Of a DNA stretch of 8,710 bases, positions 1 to 5,898 are shown piece by piece (the stretch's first letter is position 1; the number at the start of each line of letters is the position of its first letter). The position numbers were made by a program, and so were the translations under genes. The DNA comes from CAZOHC01 sp964579845 (lineage in GTDB: Bacteria > Patescibacteriota > Microgenomatia > Levybacterales > UBA12049). Below the pieces are notes generated by a model. It saw only the letters and a list, made by a program, of their open reading frames with translations. It was not told the DNA's origin and did no database searches. The stretch covers positions 1 through 8,710 of the forward strand of contig CAZOHC010000044.1 in assembly GCA_964579845.1 (NCBI GenBank), in the 5' to 3' direction.

Positions 1-90
1 TAAATCTCCATAAGTATCTTCCTCGTGGCCACCTGGTGCCTTCATGACACCATCAAGAGAGAGAAACGTGAGTAGAATAATCTTTCTCAT
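1..90 (-). CDS. RibD C-terminal/dihydrofolate reductase-like protein, N-terminal fragment
   Basis: Only the first 30 codons lie in the window and the gene runs off the left edge. The peptide begins MRKIILLTFLSLDGVM and continues KAPGGHEED. This is the usual N-terminus of bacterial 'dihydrofolate reductase family' proteins (RibD C-terminal fold): a beta strand, then S/T-x-DG, then an APGG-type nucleotide-contact turn. Most such proteins are NADPH-dependent reductases of unknown substrate, so DHFR activity should not be assumed. The start at 90 is the only one that fits the family N-terminus. No Shine-Dalgarno is present, but a -10-like TAAAAT lies at 104-99, about 8 nt upstream. The gene is divergent from the YwqK-like gene across about 140 nt. 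Family assignment is fairly secure; function is unknown. Confidence 0.8.
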   Translation of the reverse strand, partial: MRKIILLTFLSLDGVMKAPGGHEEDTYGDL

Positions 91-194
91 TTTTATTAAT
101 TTTATCATGCTATTTGGAAATTAAAAGATAGTAGTTTTGATATACCTGATCAGTGTGAGAATTTGCCCTGTTACTGACTGAAGCTGCTTATTCA

Positions 195-224
195 TTGTGG
201 GTTTTAGCTATTATTTGTTATTAT
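195..224 (+). promoter_or_regulatory. Promoter of the YwqK-like gene, leaderless arrangement
   Basis: A -10 box TATTAT lies at 219-224, with a partial -35 TTGTGG at 195-200 (18-nt spacer). Only 6 nt (tgattc) separate the -10 from the ATG at 231. The expected transcription start therefore falls on or beside the start codon. No Shine-Dalgarno is visible. Confidence 0.5.
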
Positions 225-230
225 TGATTC

Positions 231-551
231 ATGAGCACTACTCAAACAAACTCTCAAAAAAGGAGGGTTGCTTCTACCGATGAAGACTGCGATATTGTTG
301 TACACCCAAACGGTATTCGAGAGAAGAAAATAGAGGTTATTGACGGATATACGATTAAATATCATAGTAACGGAAAGACCAGATGGTCAAAAGGTAAAAT
401 AATAGATGGTAAAACAGACGGCTACTGGGAGTGGTATCGTCCTGACGGAACATTAAAACGCTCCGGCCATTTTGACATGGGTGAGGCTGTTGGTGAATGG
501 ATTACTTATGATCGCAATGGGAAAGCATATAAAGTAACGAATCGATCATAA
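231..551 (+). CDS. MORN_2/YwqK-like repeat protein
   Basis: A 106-residue soluble protein. After a charged, Ser/Thr-rich N-terminal stretch (about 1-20) it is built from tandem MORN_2-type units of the form 'Y-x-x-[ND]-G-K-x-x-x-x-G-x-[FY/I]-x-[DN]-G-x-x-x-G-x-W'. Visible units are YHSNGKTRWSKGKIIDGK (about 44-61), then GYWEWYRPDGTLKRSGHF (about 64-81), then GEWITYDRNGK (about 88-98). Proteins with this repeat are often annotated 'toxin-antitoxin system YwqK family antitoxin'. That label comes from the repeat, and no toxin gene is adjacent here. Neither a signal peptide nor a membrane segment is seen, so a cytoplasmic location is likely. The gene faces the ATPase gene tail to tail across 31 nt with no terminator hairpin. 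Its biochemical role is unknown; it may be a protein-binding beta-sheet scaffold. Confidence 0.75.
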   Translation: MSTTQTNSQKRRVASTDEDCDIVVHPNGIREKKIEVIDGYTIKYHSNGKTRWSKGKIIDGKTDGYWEWYRPDGTLKRSGHFDMGEAVGEWITYDRNGKAYKVTNRS

Positions 552-582
552 ATTTGACTTTTCATCACTCGTCGATAGAACT

Positions 583-2790
583 TTACATGCTCACCAGGTC
601 CTTCTCTGTTCTTTTGAGTAACACTGCATTTAAAGCGACGATGACCGATGATGCGCTCATCAGAAGTGCTGCCCACTCAGGCCGCAGCATGATACCGTAT
701 GCAGGATATAATACGCCGGCAGCGATCGGTATCGCTAATATATTATATCCTGAGGCCCAGAAGAGGTTCTGCTTCATTTTTCGTATTGTTGCCTTACTAA
801 GCTGAATCGCTCTGATAACATCAGCAGGGTCAGATTTCATAAGTACCACATTCGCAGTTTCAATTGCGACATCAGTTCCGGCTCCGATCGCAATACCTAT
901 ATCAGCCTGAGCGAGCGCCGGTGCATCATTTACCCCGTCTCCAACCATAGCGACAAATTTACCTTCTTCTTGTAATCTCTTCACATAACTCGCTTTATCA
1001 TACGGCATCACTTCAGAATATACTCTCTGTACTCCTAATTTACGTGCGACGGCTGCTGCTGTTTTATGATTATCTCCGGTTATCATAGCTACTTCGATAC
1101 CGCGATTTTGTAGCTTTTTCACAGTGTTTTTGGCATTAGCTTTTACCTGATCTGCCGCACCGAAGACTGCTTTTAACTCACCATTTATCGCAAGTAACAT
1201 AACGGTTTCTCCTCGGCTTAAAAATTTTTGCAGCTTTTCCTCAAGAGGTGTAATATCCACGTTTCTGTCTCGCATTAGCTTGACTGTTCCCACGAGTACC
1301 TCGCTTCTTTGTACGATTGCTGATACTCCTAAACCTGTGAGGTTTTTAAATTTTTCTACTTCTTTCGGGATTGTGATCTTTCTTTTTTTTGCTGCCTCGA
1401 GTAGGGCACGAGCAAGTGGATGACTTGACTGTGCCTCTGCTGCACCGACATATCGGAGTGCATCTTCTTTACGAAATCCTTTGATCACTGCAATATCGGT
1501 AATCATAGGCTTTCCTTCAGTCAGCGTTCCTGTTTTATCAAATACGACTGCCTGTACCTTCGACACATCCTCAAGCGTTGGAGCGTCCTTGATGAGGATA
1601 TTATGCTTTGCTCCCAGTCCTGTTCCGACTGCAACGACAGTAGGTGTTGCTAACCCAAGTGCATCAGGACATGCGATTACGATAGCTGAAATCGCAAACG
1701 TCAGTGCCGCGACAAACGGTTGTCCCGCAAAAAAATACCAGACAGTAAACGTCAGAAGCCCGCTCCCTACAGCTAGAATTACCAAATAACCTGCGAATCT
1801 GTCAGCTAATCTTTGTCCCGGAGCTTTCGAATTCTGTGCAGTTTCCACCATTCTCGCAATCTGTGCCAATGACGTCTCTTCTCCTACTTTGGTAGCTAGA
1901 AATTGTACGGATCCTGATTGATTTATCGATCCGCTGATGACAGGATCTCCTGTTTTTTTCGTAACCGGTAATGATTCGCCTGTCACCATCGACTCATCAA
2001 TTGCTGTCTCTCCTTTGACAATAACGCCGTCGACCGGTACTTTATCCCCCGGTTTTAAAATCAAAATATCTCCTGTATGTACATCAGCAGTTGGAATGAG
2101 TACTTCGTGTCCACTCTTTACGATACGTGCTTGTGGCGGAACAAGATTATATAATGTTTCTAACGAATCCGTAGTACCTCGTCTGGATTTCATTTCCATC
2201 CAATGTCCGAACAAGACGAACGTAATGAGCATGGCAGCTGCTTCATAAAATGTCTCATTACTTCCCAAAAGTGTGAGAATGAAGCTTGAAACATACGCTG
2301 CCGTAATACCAACGGCAATAAGTACAGACATTCCGAGTTTGCGGGATTTCAATTCATAGAAGGCCGAATAGAGAAATATCCACCCGCCATAGAAAAAAAC
2401 AGGTGTAGTTAAGAGGAAAAGAAGCCATGGTTTTGGGAGTGGGGAGGGGAGATTCCAACCGAACAACATTTCACCCATTGAGTATGCAAGGATCGGTATG
2501 GTAAATAGTAAAGAAAAGAAGAACTTATTTCGAATATCTTCCTCCATTAATTTCGCCATTTCCCGGCCGGACTTGCCCGTATGATCCATTCCCATCGTCA
2601 TGGTCATACCCATGATAAATTTCTCCCAGAATGACATCTCACGAATCGGCTTCGTGTGCGCGTGATGTACTTCGTGAACGTGGAGCGTACTTTGCCTGTC
2701 AGATCGTACTCTGACGAGTGCCATCTTACAGTGTGGACATCGGCCTGACTTCTCCTGTTTGACCTGAGGATGCATTGGACATGTGTACAT
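583..2790 (-). CDS. P1B-type heavy-metal-translocating ATPase with HMBD N-terminus and CPD motif
   Basis: A complete 735-residue inner-membrane metal-export pump. Residues 1-26 form a heavy-metal-binding domain (C4, H7, C18, C21 in CPMHP and CPHC), followed by a His-rich linker (HVHEVHHAH, 37-45). Eight helices are inferred, with the first pair near 90-111 and 121-145. The actuator TGE is at 270-272, phosphorylation DKTGT at 418-422, N-domain HP at 457-458, TGDN at 571 and GDGVND at 617-622. Helix 7 carries N675-x6-YN-x4-P and helix 8 carries M711-x2-SS-x5-N721. Both are copper-ATPase (P1B-1) signatures. The helix 6 metal site, however, reads CPD (374-376), not CPC or CPH. The gene follows the CsoR-like sensor by 8 nt and has a good Shine-Dalgarno. 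It is probably derepressed by metal with that gene. Cu(I)/Ag(I) is the default substrate guess, but the CPD change leaves specificity open. Confidence 0.95.
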   Translation of the reverse strand: MYTCPMHPQVKQEKSGRCPHCKMALVRVRSDRQSTLHVHEVHHAHTKPIREMSFWEKFIMGMTMTMGMDHTGKSGREMAKLMEEDIRNKFFFSLLFTIPILAYSMGEMLFGWNLPSPLPKPWLLFLLTTPVFFYGGWIFLYSAFYELKSRKLGMSVLIAVGITAAYVSSFILTLLGSNETFYEAAAMLITFVLFGHWMEMKSRRGTTDSLETLYNLVPPQARIVKSGHEVLIPTADVHTGDILILKPGDKVPVDGVIVKGETAIDESMVTGESLPVTKKTGDPVISGSINQSGSVQFLATKVGEETSLAQIARMVETAQNSKAPGQRLADRFAGYLVILAVGSGLLTFTVWYFFAGQPFVAALTFAISAIVIACPDALGLATPTVVAVGTGLGAKHNILIKDAPTLEDVSKVQAVVFDKTGTLTEGKPMITDIAVIKGFRKEDALRYVGAAEAQSSHPLARALLEAAKKRKITIPKEVEKFKNLTGLGVSAIVQRSEVLVGTVKLMRDRNVDITPLEEKLQKFLSRGETVMLLAINGELKAVFGAADQVKANAKNTVKKLQNRGIEVAMITGDNHKTAAAVARKLGVQRVYSEVMPYDKASYVKRLQEEGKFVAMVGDGVNDAPALAQADIGIAIGAGTDVAIETANVVLMKSDPADVIRAIQLSKATIRKMKQNLFWASGYNILAIPIAAGVLYPAYGIMLRPEWAALLMSASSVIVALNAVLLKRTEKDLVSM

Positions 2791-2795
2791 AAATT

Positions 2796-2800
2796 TCCTT
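2796..2800 (-). promoter_or_regulatory. Shine-Dalgarno of the metal ATPase gene
   Basis: AAGGA lies 5 nt (aattt) before the ATPase ATG at 2790 and overlaps the TAA stop of the sensor gene (2801-2799). It is the only convincing Shine-Dalgarno in the window, and it serves the only gene that is not first in its transcript. This suggests translational coupling of pump to sensor. Confidence 0.75.
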
Positions 2801-3071
2801 ACTTATTGATTCGTTTAAATAGAGAAACTAATTCGCCTACTGCTTTCTCTTCTTCGGATTTAAACTGGTCGGTAATGTGTGTTGTGAGGTGCCTCTCAAA
2901 TAGCACAGAGTCTAAACTTTTAAGAGACTTTTGAATAGCCAGACTTTGATTGAGAAGATCCATGCAGTATTCATCATTATCGATCATCCGCTGGAGGCCG
3001 CCTAACTGTCCTTTGATAATATTAATTCTTTTCTTCGCTGCGACTTTTCCATCTTCGTATCGTGACTTCAT
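2799..3071 (-). CDS. csoR: CsoR/RcnR-family metal-sensing repressor, Cys-His-His type
   Basis: A 90-residue all-helical repressor of the CsoR/RcnR (DUF156) family. Such proteins bind DNA as tetramers and release it when a metal binds. Family marks are the basic start of helix 1 (KRINIIKGQLGGLQRMI, 14-30), the Y35-C36 pair, and HLTTH at 61-65. Ligand positions are C36, H61 and H65. Classical Cu(I)-sensing CsoR has Cys-His-Cys; His at the third position resembles RcnR and the CsoR of Thermus thermophilus. RcnR's N-terminal His is absent. A longer frame opens at 3131, but that start lies upstream of the promoter. The ATG at 3071 matches family length and numbering and sits at the expected transcription start. 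The gene is cotranscribed with the ATPase and is presumably autorepressed through the operator at 3081-3101. The csoR symbol is used in the family sense, since the metal is unproven. Confidence 0.9.
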   Translation of the reverse strand: MKSRYEDGKVAAKKRINIIKGQLGGLQRMIDNDEYCMDLLNQSLAIQKSLKSLDSVLFERHLTTHITDQFKSEEEKAVGELVSLFKRINK

Positions 3072-3077
3072 ATCTCT

Positions 3078-3106
3078 TTTATATACCCCAAGGGGGTATA
3101 TGTCAA
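3078..3106 (-). promoter_or_regulatory. Sigma70-type promoter of the sensor-ATPase operon
   Basis: On the minus strand, a perfect -35 TTGACA (3106-3101) is followed by an exact 17-nt spacer and a -10 TATAAA (3083-3078). The ATG at 3071 begins 7 nt after the -10 box, where transcription should start, so the sensor mRNA is predicted to be leaderless. This is the strongest promoter match in the window, as expected for a promoter held off by a repressor. Confidence 0.85.
3081..3101. promoter_or_regulatory. CsoR-type operator, perfect inverted repeat
   Basis: Half-sites ATATACCCC (3081-3089) and GGGGTATAT (3093-3101) are exact reverse complements separated by AAG. Known CsoR-family operators share this TACCC...GGGTA layout with a G/C core and A/T flanks. 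The repeat fills the spacer between the -35 and -10 boxes and touches both, so bound repressor would block RNA polymerase directly. The opposite-strand gene at 3160 starts about 58 nt away and its own -35-like element lies outside the operator. Confidence 0.85.
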
Positions 3107-3121
3107 ACGTGACACAACGGT

Positions 3122-3149
3122 TTGCTTTCATAGTTTGATATGGTAAGAT
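3122..3149 (+). promoter_or_regulatory. Possible promoter of the polytopic membrane gene
   Basis: TTGCTT (3122-3127), a 16-nt spacer and TAAGAT (3144-3149) form a modest match. Transcription would start about 4 nt before the ATG at 3160, giving a near-leaderless message. The overlapping TATGGT (3139-3144) is an alternative -10. Confidence 0.35.
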
Positions 3150-3159
3150 TGTTCAACGA

Positions 3160-4251
3160 ATGGTGAAAGATACTATTAATAATGCGCTCGTTAAGGTGAC
3201 GATCGGTTTTTTGCTTTTGTCTATCGGACTTTATGCTGCTGAATCCTTTATGTATTATGGTTTTTTAGCAAAGTATCTACTTTTTTATCCGGAGGTTATT
3301 GCTGTTTCGACAGGATTTTTTCTTATCATAACCCGTATAAAAGGGATTTTCCCGACAAAAGTCATACTATTTTGCATAGTTTCAGCAATTATCTGTCTCA
3401 TATGTGCTTCCGTATTCGGATTTATAAATCAGAATACTCATCCGAATTTTATTTTTAGTCGTATCAGTATTCACCCTGAATTGCTTGGAAGATTAGGACT
3501 GATTCTTTCCGGGTTTTCGTTACTTTCTGCCTCCCTACGGTTTATTCGTGGAAATATGACATTTCTTCTTCTGATTTTTCCTTTCTGGCTTCTTGCTGCT
3601 GTAACTGTTTTTTGGCTTTATTATCCCGAGATTTATGACTTCTTTAAAATTGAAGATTCCGGGATAGAGTACTTTACCTTTTTTGCATACATCATGACAA
3701 GTATTTTCGGTGTATTAGGACTCAAAGCTTTCAGAAAGCGAGCAGCAGGAAGCGCTGGTGTCAAGACACTCGGTACTATTGTGTATAGTATGATTATTAT
3801 CGGGGCATTTTTTGTTGCCGGTGAAGAAGTCTCATGGGGACAACGATTTATCGGTTTTGAGACACCTCCGGATATCAAGGCGGTCAATGACCAAAATGAA
3901 TTTAATCTTCATAACACACCACAATTTATGGAGAAGATTTATTACATGTATGTAATCATTACTCTCATTGCCCTGACGGGAAAGACTTTGCTCAATTTTC
4001 TTATATCTGTCTTTAAAAATCAGCAGCTACTTAAAACACTACGCTTTTTCACACCAAGAGCAGAGCTTTCAGGTTTCTTTATTGTCGTGTTGTTCTTTGC
4101 ACTTTCAAGACTTATTGACTTCATTCCTGAGTATCCGAACTATCCTGAGGAGACAATCGAGTTTATTTTAGGATTGGGAATTATGATTCACTGTTATGAA
4201 CTCATGAAAAGACTGAAGAATGATACTCTATCTGCTATCTTAAATGAGTAG
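3160..4251 (+). CDS. Uncharacterised polytopic membrane protein with GEEVSWGQR motif
   Basis: A 363-residue integral membrane protein of about 9-10 predicted helices, roughly at 11-30, 38-58, 67-87, 107-127, 132-154, 170-190, 205-220, 258-282, 303-320 and 331-347. I do not recognise a named family. The most constrained-looking stretch is the loop after the seventh helix: G221-E-E-V-S-W-G-Q-R229, then E234-T-P, then N243-D-Q-N-E and N249-L-H-N252. Clustered acidic, Arg, His and Asn residues at a membrane edge suggest an active or ligand site. They loosely recall the EExxxR and His motifs of CPBP/ABI intramembrane proteases, but the spacing (EExxxxxR) differs and I do not assign that function. 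The gene has its own weak promoter, no Shine-Dalgarno, and ends 6 nt from the convergent DUF1622 gene. It diverges from the metal operon, without evidence of a functional link. Confidence 0.85.
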   Translation: MVKDTINNALVKVTIGFLLLSIGLYAAESFMYYGFLAKYLLFYPEVIAVSTGFFLIITRIKGIFPTKVILFCIVSAIICLICASVFGFINQNTHPNFIFSRISIHPELLGRLGLILSGFSLLSASLRFIRGNMTFLLLIFPFWLLAAVTVFWLYYPEIYDFFKIEDSGIEYFTFFAYIMTSIFGVLGLKAFRKRAAGSAGVKTLGTIVYSMIIIGAFFVAGEEVSWGQRFIGFETPPDIKAVNDQNEFNLHNTPQFMEKIYYMYVIITLIALTGKTLLNFLISVFKNQQLLKTLRFFTPRAELSGFFIVVLFFALSRLIDFIPEYPNYPEETIEFILGLGIMIHCYELMKRLKNDTLSAILNE

Positions 4252-4257
4252 ACAGAG

Positions 4258-4620
4258 TCAGGAGTTCTCTTGTTTCCCTTTTTGCCAAGGCCACTTTCCT
4301 TCAACTTCCATATCAAAGGTAATACTGAGGAACGTTCTCACCAGTACGATCAGCGCGAGGATGGCAACTGCATCAAAGCTAGGTGTTCCGGTGATTGAAC
4401 GGATGACATCGCCTGCGACTAAAAACTCAAGCCCTAGTAAGATACTTCGCCCTAAATTTTGTCTGAATGACGTGTACAGTCGGTGAGGTTTTGTATTACC
4501 GAAGAACTGGAAGATAACATGAATTGTTGAGAATATCGCACCGGCTACGATAATAATAACCCCGATCATGTCAATCCATTCACTGACATTTCGGGCAAAT
4601 GTTGTCATTACTTCATCCAT
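4258..4620 (-). CDS. DUF1622 family membrane protein
   Basis: A 120-residue protein with three predicted helices (about 18-40, 57-73 and 82-103). The segment between the first two helices and into the second reads FRQNLGRSILLGLEFLVAGD. This matches my recollection of the DUF1622 core, with its conserved Arg, 'LGR', 'LEFLVA' and an acidic residue inside the membrane. The family is widespread in bacteria and its function is unknown. The tail after residue 104 is short, charged and probably cytoplasmic. The start at 4620 gives a normal family length; M5 (4608) is possible. No Shine-Dalgarno is seen. A TTGACA lies upstream at 4656-4651 but has no well-spaced -10, so the promoter is unresolved. 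The gene ends with TGA, 6 nt from the convergent membrane gene. Confidence 0.85.
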   Translation of the reverse strand: MDEVMTTFARNVSEWIDMIGVIIIVAGAIFSTIHVIFQFFGNTKPHRLYTSFRQNLGRSILLGLEFLVAGDVIRSITGTPSFDAVAILALIVLVRTFLSITFDMEVEGKWPWQKGKQENS

Positions 4621-4701
4621 AGATTAAGCTTCTCAATTTTATGAATCTATTGTCAAGTTTTTTCTCAAATACGATGTCTCTATAAATTGTCTCGTCATCA
4701 A

Positions 4702-4710
4702 TGTTATACT
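4702..4710 (+). promoter_or_regulatory. Extended -10 promoter of the DUF4232-like gene
   Basis: TGTTATACT (4702-4710) is an extended -10 element (TGn followed by TATACT). No good -35 is present at the right distance, as is common for extended -10 promoters. Transcription would begin near 4717, about 6 nt before the ATG at 4723. It would also begin downstream of the alternative ATG at 4687, which argues against that longer start. Confidence 0.5.
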
Positions 4711-4722
4711 TGGGGTACTTCT

Positions 4723-5328
4723 ATGAAGACGTCTGTACTGCTGCTTATTGTTATCATAAGTGTTCTCGCGCTGGGAACCGTATATTTTTTTATACAGAAT
4801 CGTTCATTCGTCAATTCTCATCCTGAGAATGACAGATCCACTGCTATTTCTACCACGATACAAGGTAGAGCTACGGACATTGATGTGTCTGATCGATGTC
4901 AACAACAGCAGCTACAAGGAACTGTCAGCTTCAGTCCTGGTGCAGGAAATGTCTATGGAGCTATAGAACTGAAGAATATATCAGATACAACCTGTATCAT
5001 CTCTGCTAAAAGCGGTATTATTGTCAGCTATCCACAAAGCATTACGAATATATCTCTTCAGCAGGTCGGAGAAACGAGTAATCACGAATTTACTCTGGCA
5101 CCTGGCAGTTCCATTTACTCACAAATCCATTACCCGAACGGACCGCAGTGTGGAAGCGGAATACGATCGTCGACAATAACTATTCAATACCCGCTTACTG
5201 CTGATACATCGGTTACGTTTACAGACAGTCGCGGAGGAAAAACGGTAGATATTTCGGTATGTGAAGACCCTTCAGAAAATACTGAGATACGAATTTGGCG
5301 TTTCTCTGATCAGTCGATAACTTCTTAA
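4723..5328 (+). CDS. Membrane-anchored extracytoplasmic protein with DUF4232-like domain
   Basis: A 201-residue protein from the start at 4723. The frame also opens at 4687, but the preferred start places a short Lys-led helix (residues 3-24) right at the N-terminus and fits the promoter. There is no lipobox cysteine, so this is a signal anchor or an uncleaved signal. A polar Ser/Thr linker (26-55) precedes an all-beta-looking domain (58-182) with four cysteines (C59, C91, C143, C180). The pattern is C-x3-L at the start, GAGN, L-x-N-x-S-x3-C (83-91), L-x-PG (125-128) and a late Cys. This resembles DUF4232 domains, best known from actinobacterial exported proteins. The cysteines probably pair outside the membrane. 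The function of this domain is not established. The methyltransferase-like gene follows by 27 nt but has its own -10. Confidence 0.7.
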   Translation: MKTSVLLLIVIISVLALGTVYFFIQNRSFVNSHPENDRSTAISTTIQGRATDIDVSDRCQQQQLQGTVSFSPGAGNVYGAIELKNISDTTCIISAKSGIIVSYPQSITNISLQQVGETSNHEFTLAPGSSIYSQIHYPNGPQCGSGIRSSTITIQYPLTADTSVTFTDSRGGKTVDISVCEDPSENTEIRIWRFSDQSITS

Positions 5329-5342
5329 ATCAATACGTGTAG

Positions 5343-5348
5343 TATAAT
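5343..5348 (+). promoter_or_regulatory. Consensus -10 box of the methyltransferase gene, leaderless arrangement
   Basis: A perfect TATAAT lies 7 nt before the ATG at 5356, so transcription should begin at or next to the start codon. No convincing -35 is present. There is no Shine-Dalgarno in the short gap (cttcgat). Confidence 0.55.
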
Positions 5349-5355
5349 CTTCGAT

Positions 5356-5898
5356 ATGACCGGAGACACCCTCTCAGAGTATTTCGAGAAAGCAAAGCAA
5401 CACCAAAGACTCCATCGGTGCGGAGGAGTACCGTACGAACACGGCGAAATTCTGGCAACTCTGGTTGCAGCCACTGGTGCGAAAAAACTTCTGGAAGTTG
5501 GGACAGGTATCGGATATTCTACAGTCTGTTTGTTAAATGGCAATGATTCAGCAGTAATTACAACTATTGATAAAGATCAGGGTCATATGGCATTAGCGAG
5601 AGAATTTTGGGAGAAATTCGGCGTGAGTCATAGAGTTATTTCGTATGAAGAAAAAGCTGAGTCAGTGTTTGAGCAACTGACCGATAATTTTGACTTGATA
5701 TTTTATGATGGATTTATTCCTCAAAACAAACTGCTCATATCATTCAATCGCATTTTGAAAAAACGAGGTATGCTGGTTACGGCGAATTTATTTCTTAATG
5801 ATCCGAATGGTGGTAGGTATCTCCGGACGCTTCAGGATACGAGCCAGTGGATTACCGGAGTCTTTGAGGACACTGCTTTGTCTGTTAAAAATAATTAA
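5356..5898 (+). CDS. SAM-dependent O-methyltransferase-like protein
   Basis: A 180-residue Rossmann-fold methyltransferase related to the class I O-methyltransferase (COMT-like) group. The SAM-binding motif LLEVGTGIGYST is at 45-56. The acidic residue after strand 2 is D72 (TTIDKD), and DLIFYDG (113-119) is the strand 4 motif. The ending GVFEDTALSVKNN resembles the family's terminal 'GDGLxxxxK' strand, so the protein is not truncated. It is slightly short for the family (about 200-220). In metal-dependent members the ligands are an Asp after strand 4 and an Asp-Asn pair after strand 5. Here D118 and N144 remain, but the second Asp appears to be A143 (VTANL). Metal dependence is therefore doubtful. 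The substrate is unknown. The stop is interlocked with that of the convergent gene. Confidence 0.8.
   Translation: MTGDTLSEYFEKAKQHQRLHRCGGVPYEHGEILATLVAATGAKKLLEVGTGIGYSTVCLLNGNDSAVITTIDKDQGHMALAREFWEKFGVSHRVISYEEKAESVFEQLTDNFDLIFYDGFIPQNKLLISFNRILKKRGMLVTANLFLNDPNGGRYLRTLQDTSQWITGVFEDTALSVKNN

Noticed and set aside
554..805. Plus-strand 83-codon frame just after the YwqK-like gene
   Set aside because: It lies antisense to the conserved C-terminus of the ATPase, has no Shine-Dalgarno or promoter, and shows no domain.
1481..2248. Two plus-strand frames (1481-1789 and 1937-2248) opposite the metal ATPase
   Set aside because: They are antisense to a fully motif-supported ATPase frame, have low-complexity Ser/Thr/Pro/Ile composition and show no recognisable domain.
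3072..3131. Twenty-residue N-terminal extension of the CsoR-like protein
   Set aside because: The extension is encoded by the promoter and operator, lies upstream of the predicted transcription start, and is not part of the family fold.
2950..3138. Plus-strand 62-codon frame opposite the sensor gene
   Set aside because: It is antisense to the CsoR-like coding region, and its end is made of the operator and promoter sequence read as codons.
4651..4656. Minus-strand TTGACA upstream of the DUF1622 gene as a full promoter
   Set aside because: The hexamer is perfect, but a 16-19 nt spacer leads to no TATAAT-like box (agaagc), so the promoter is left uncalled.
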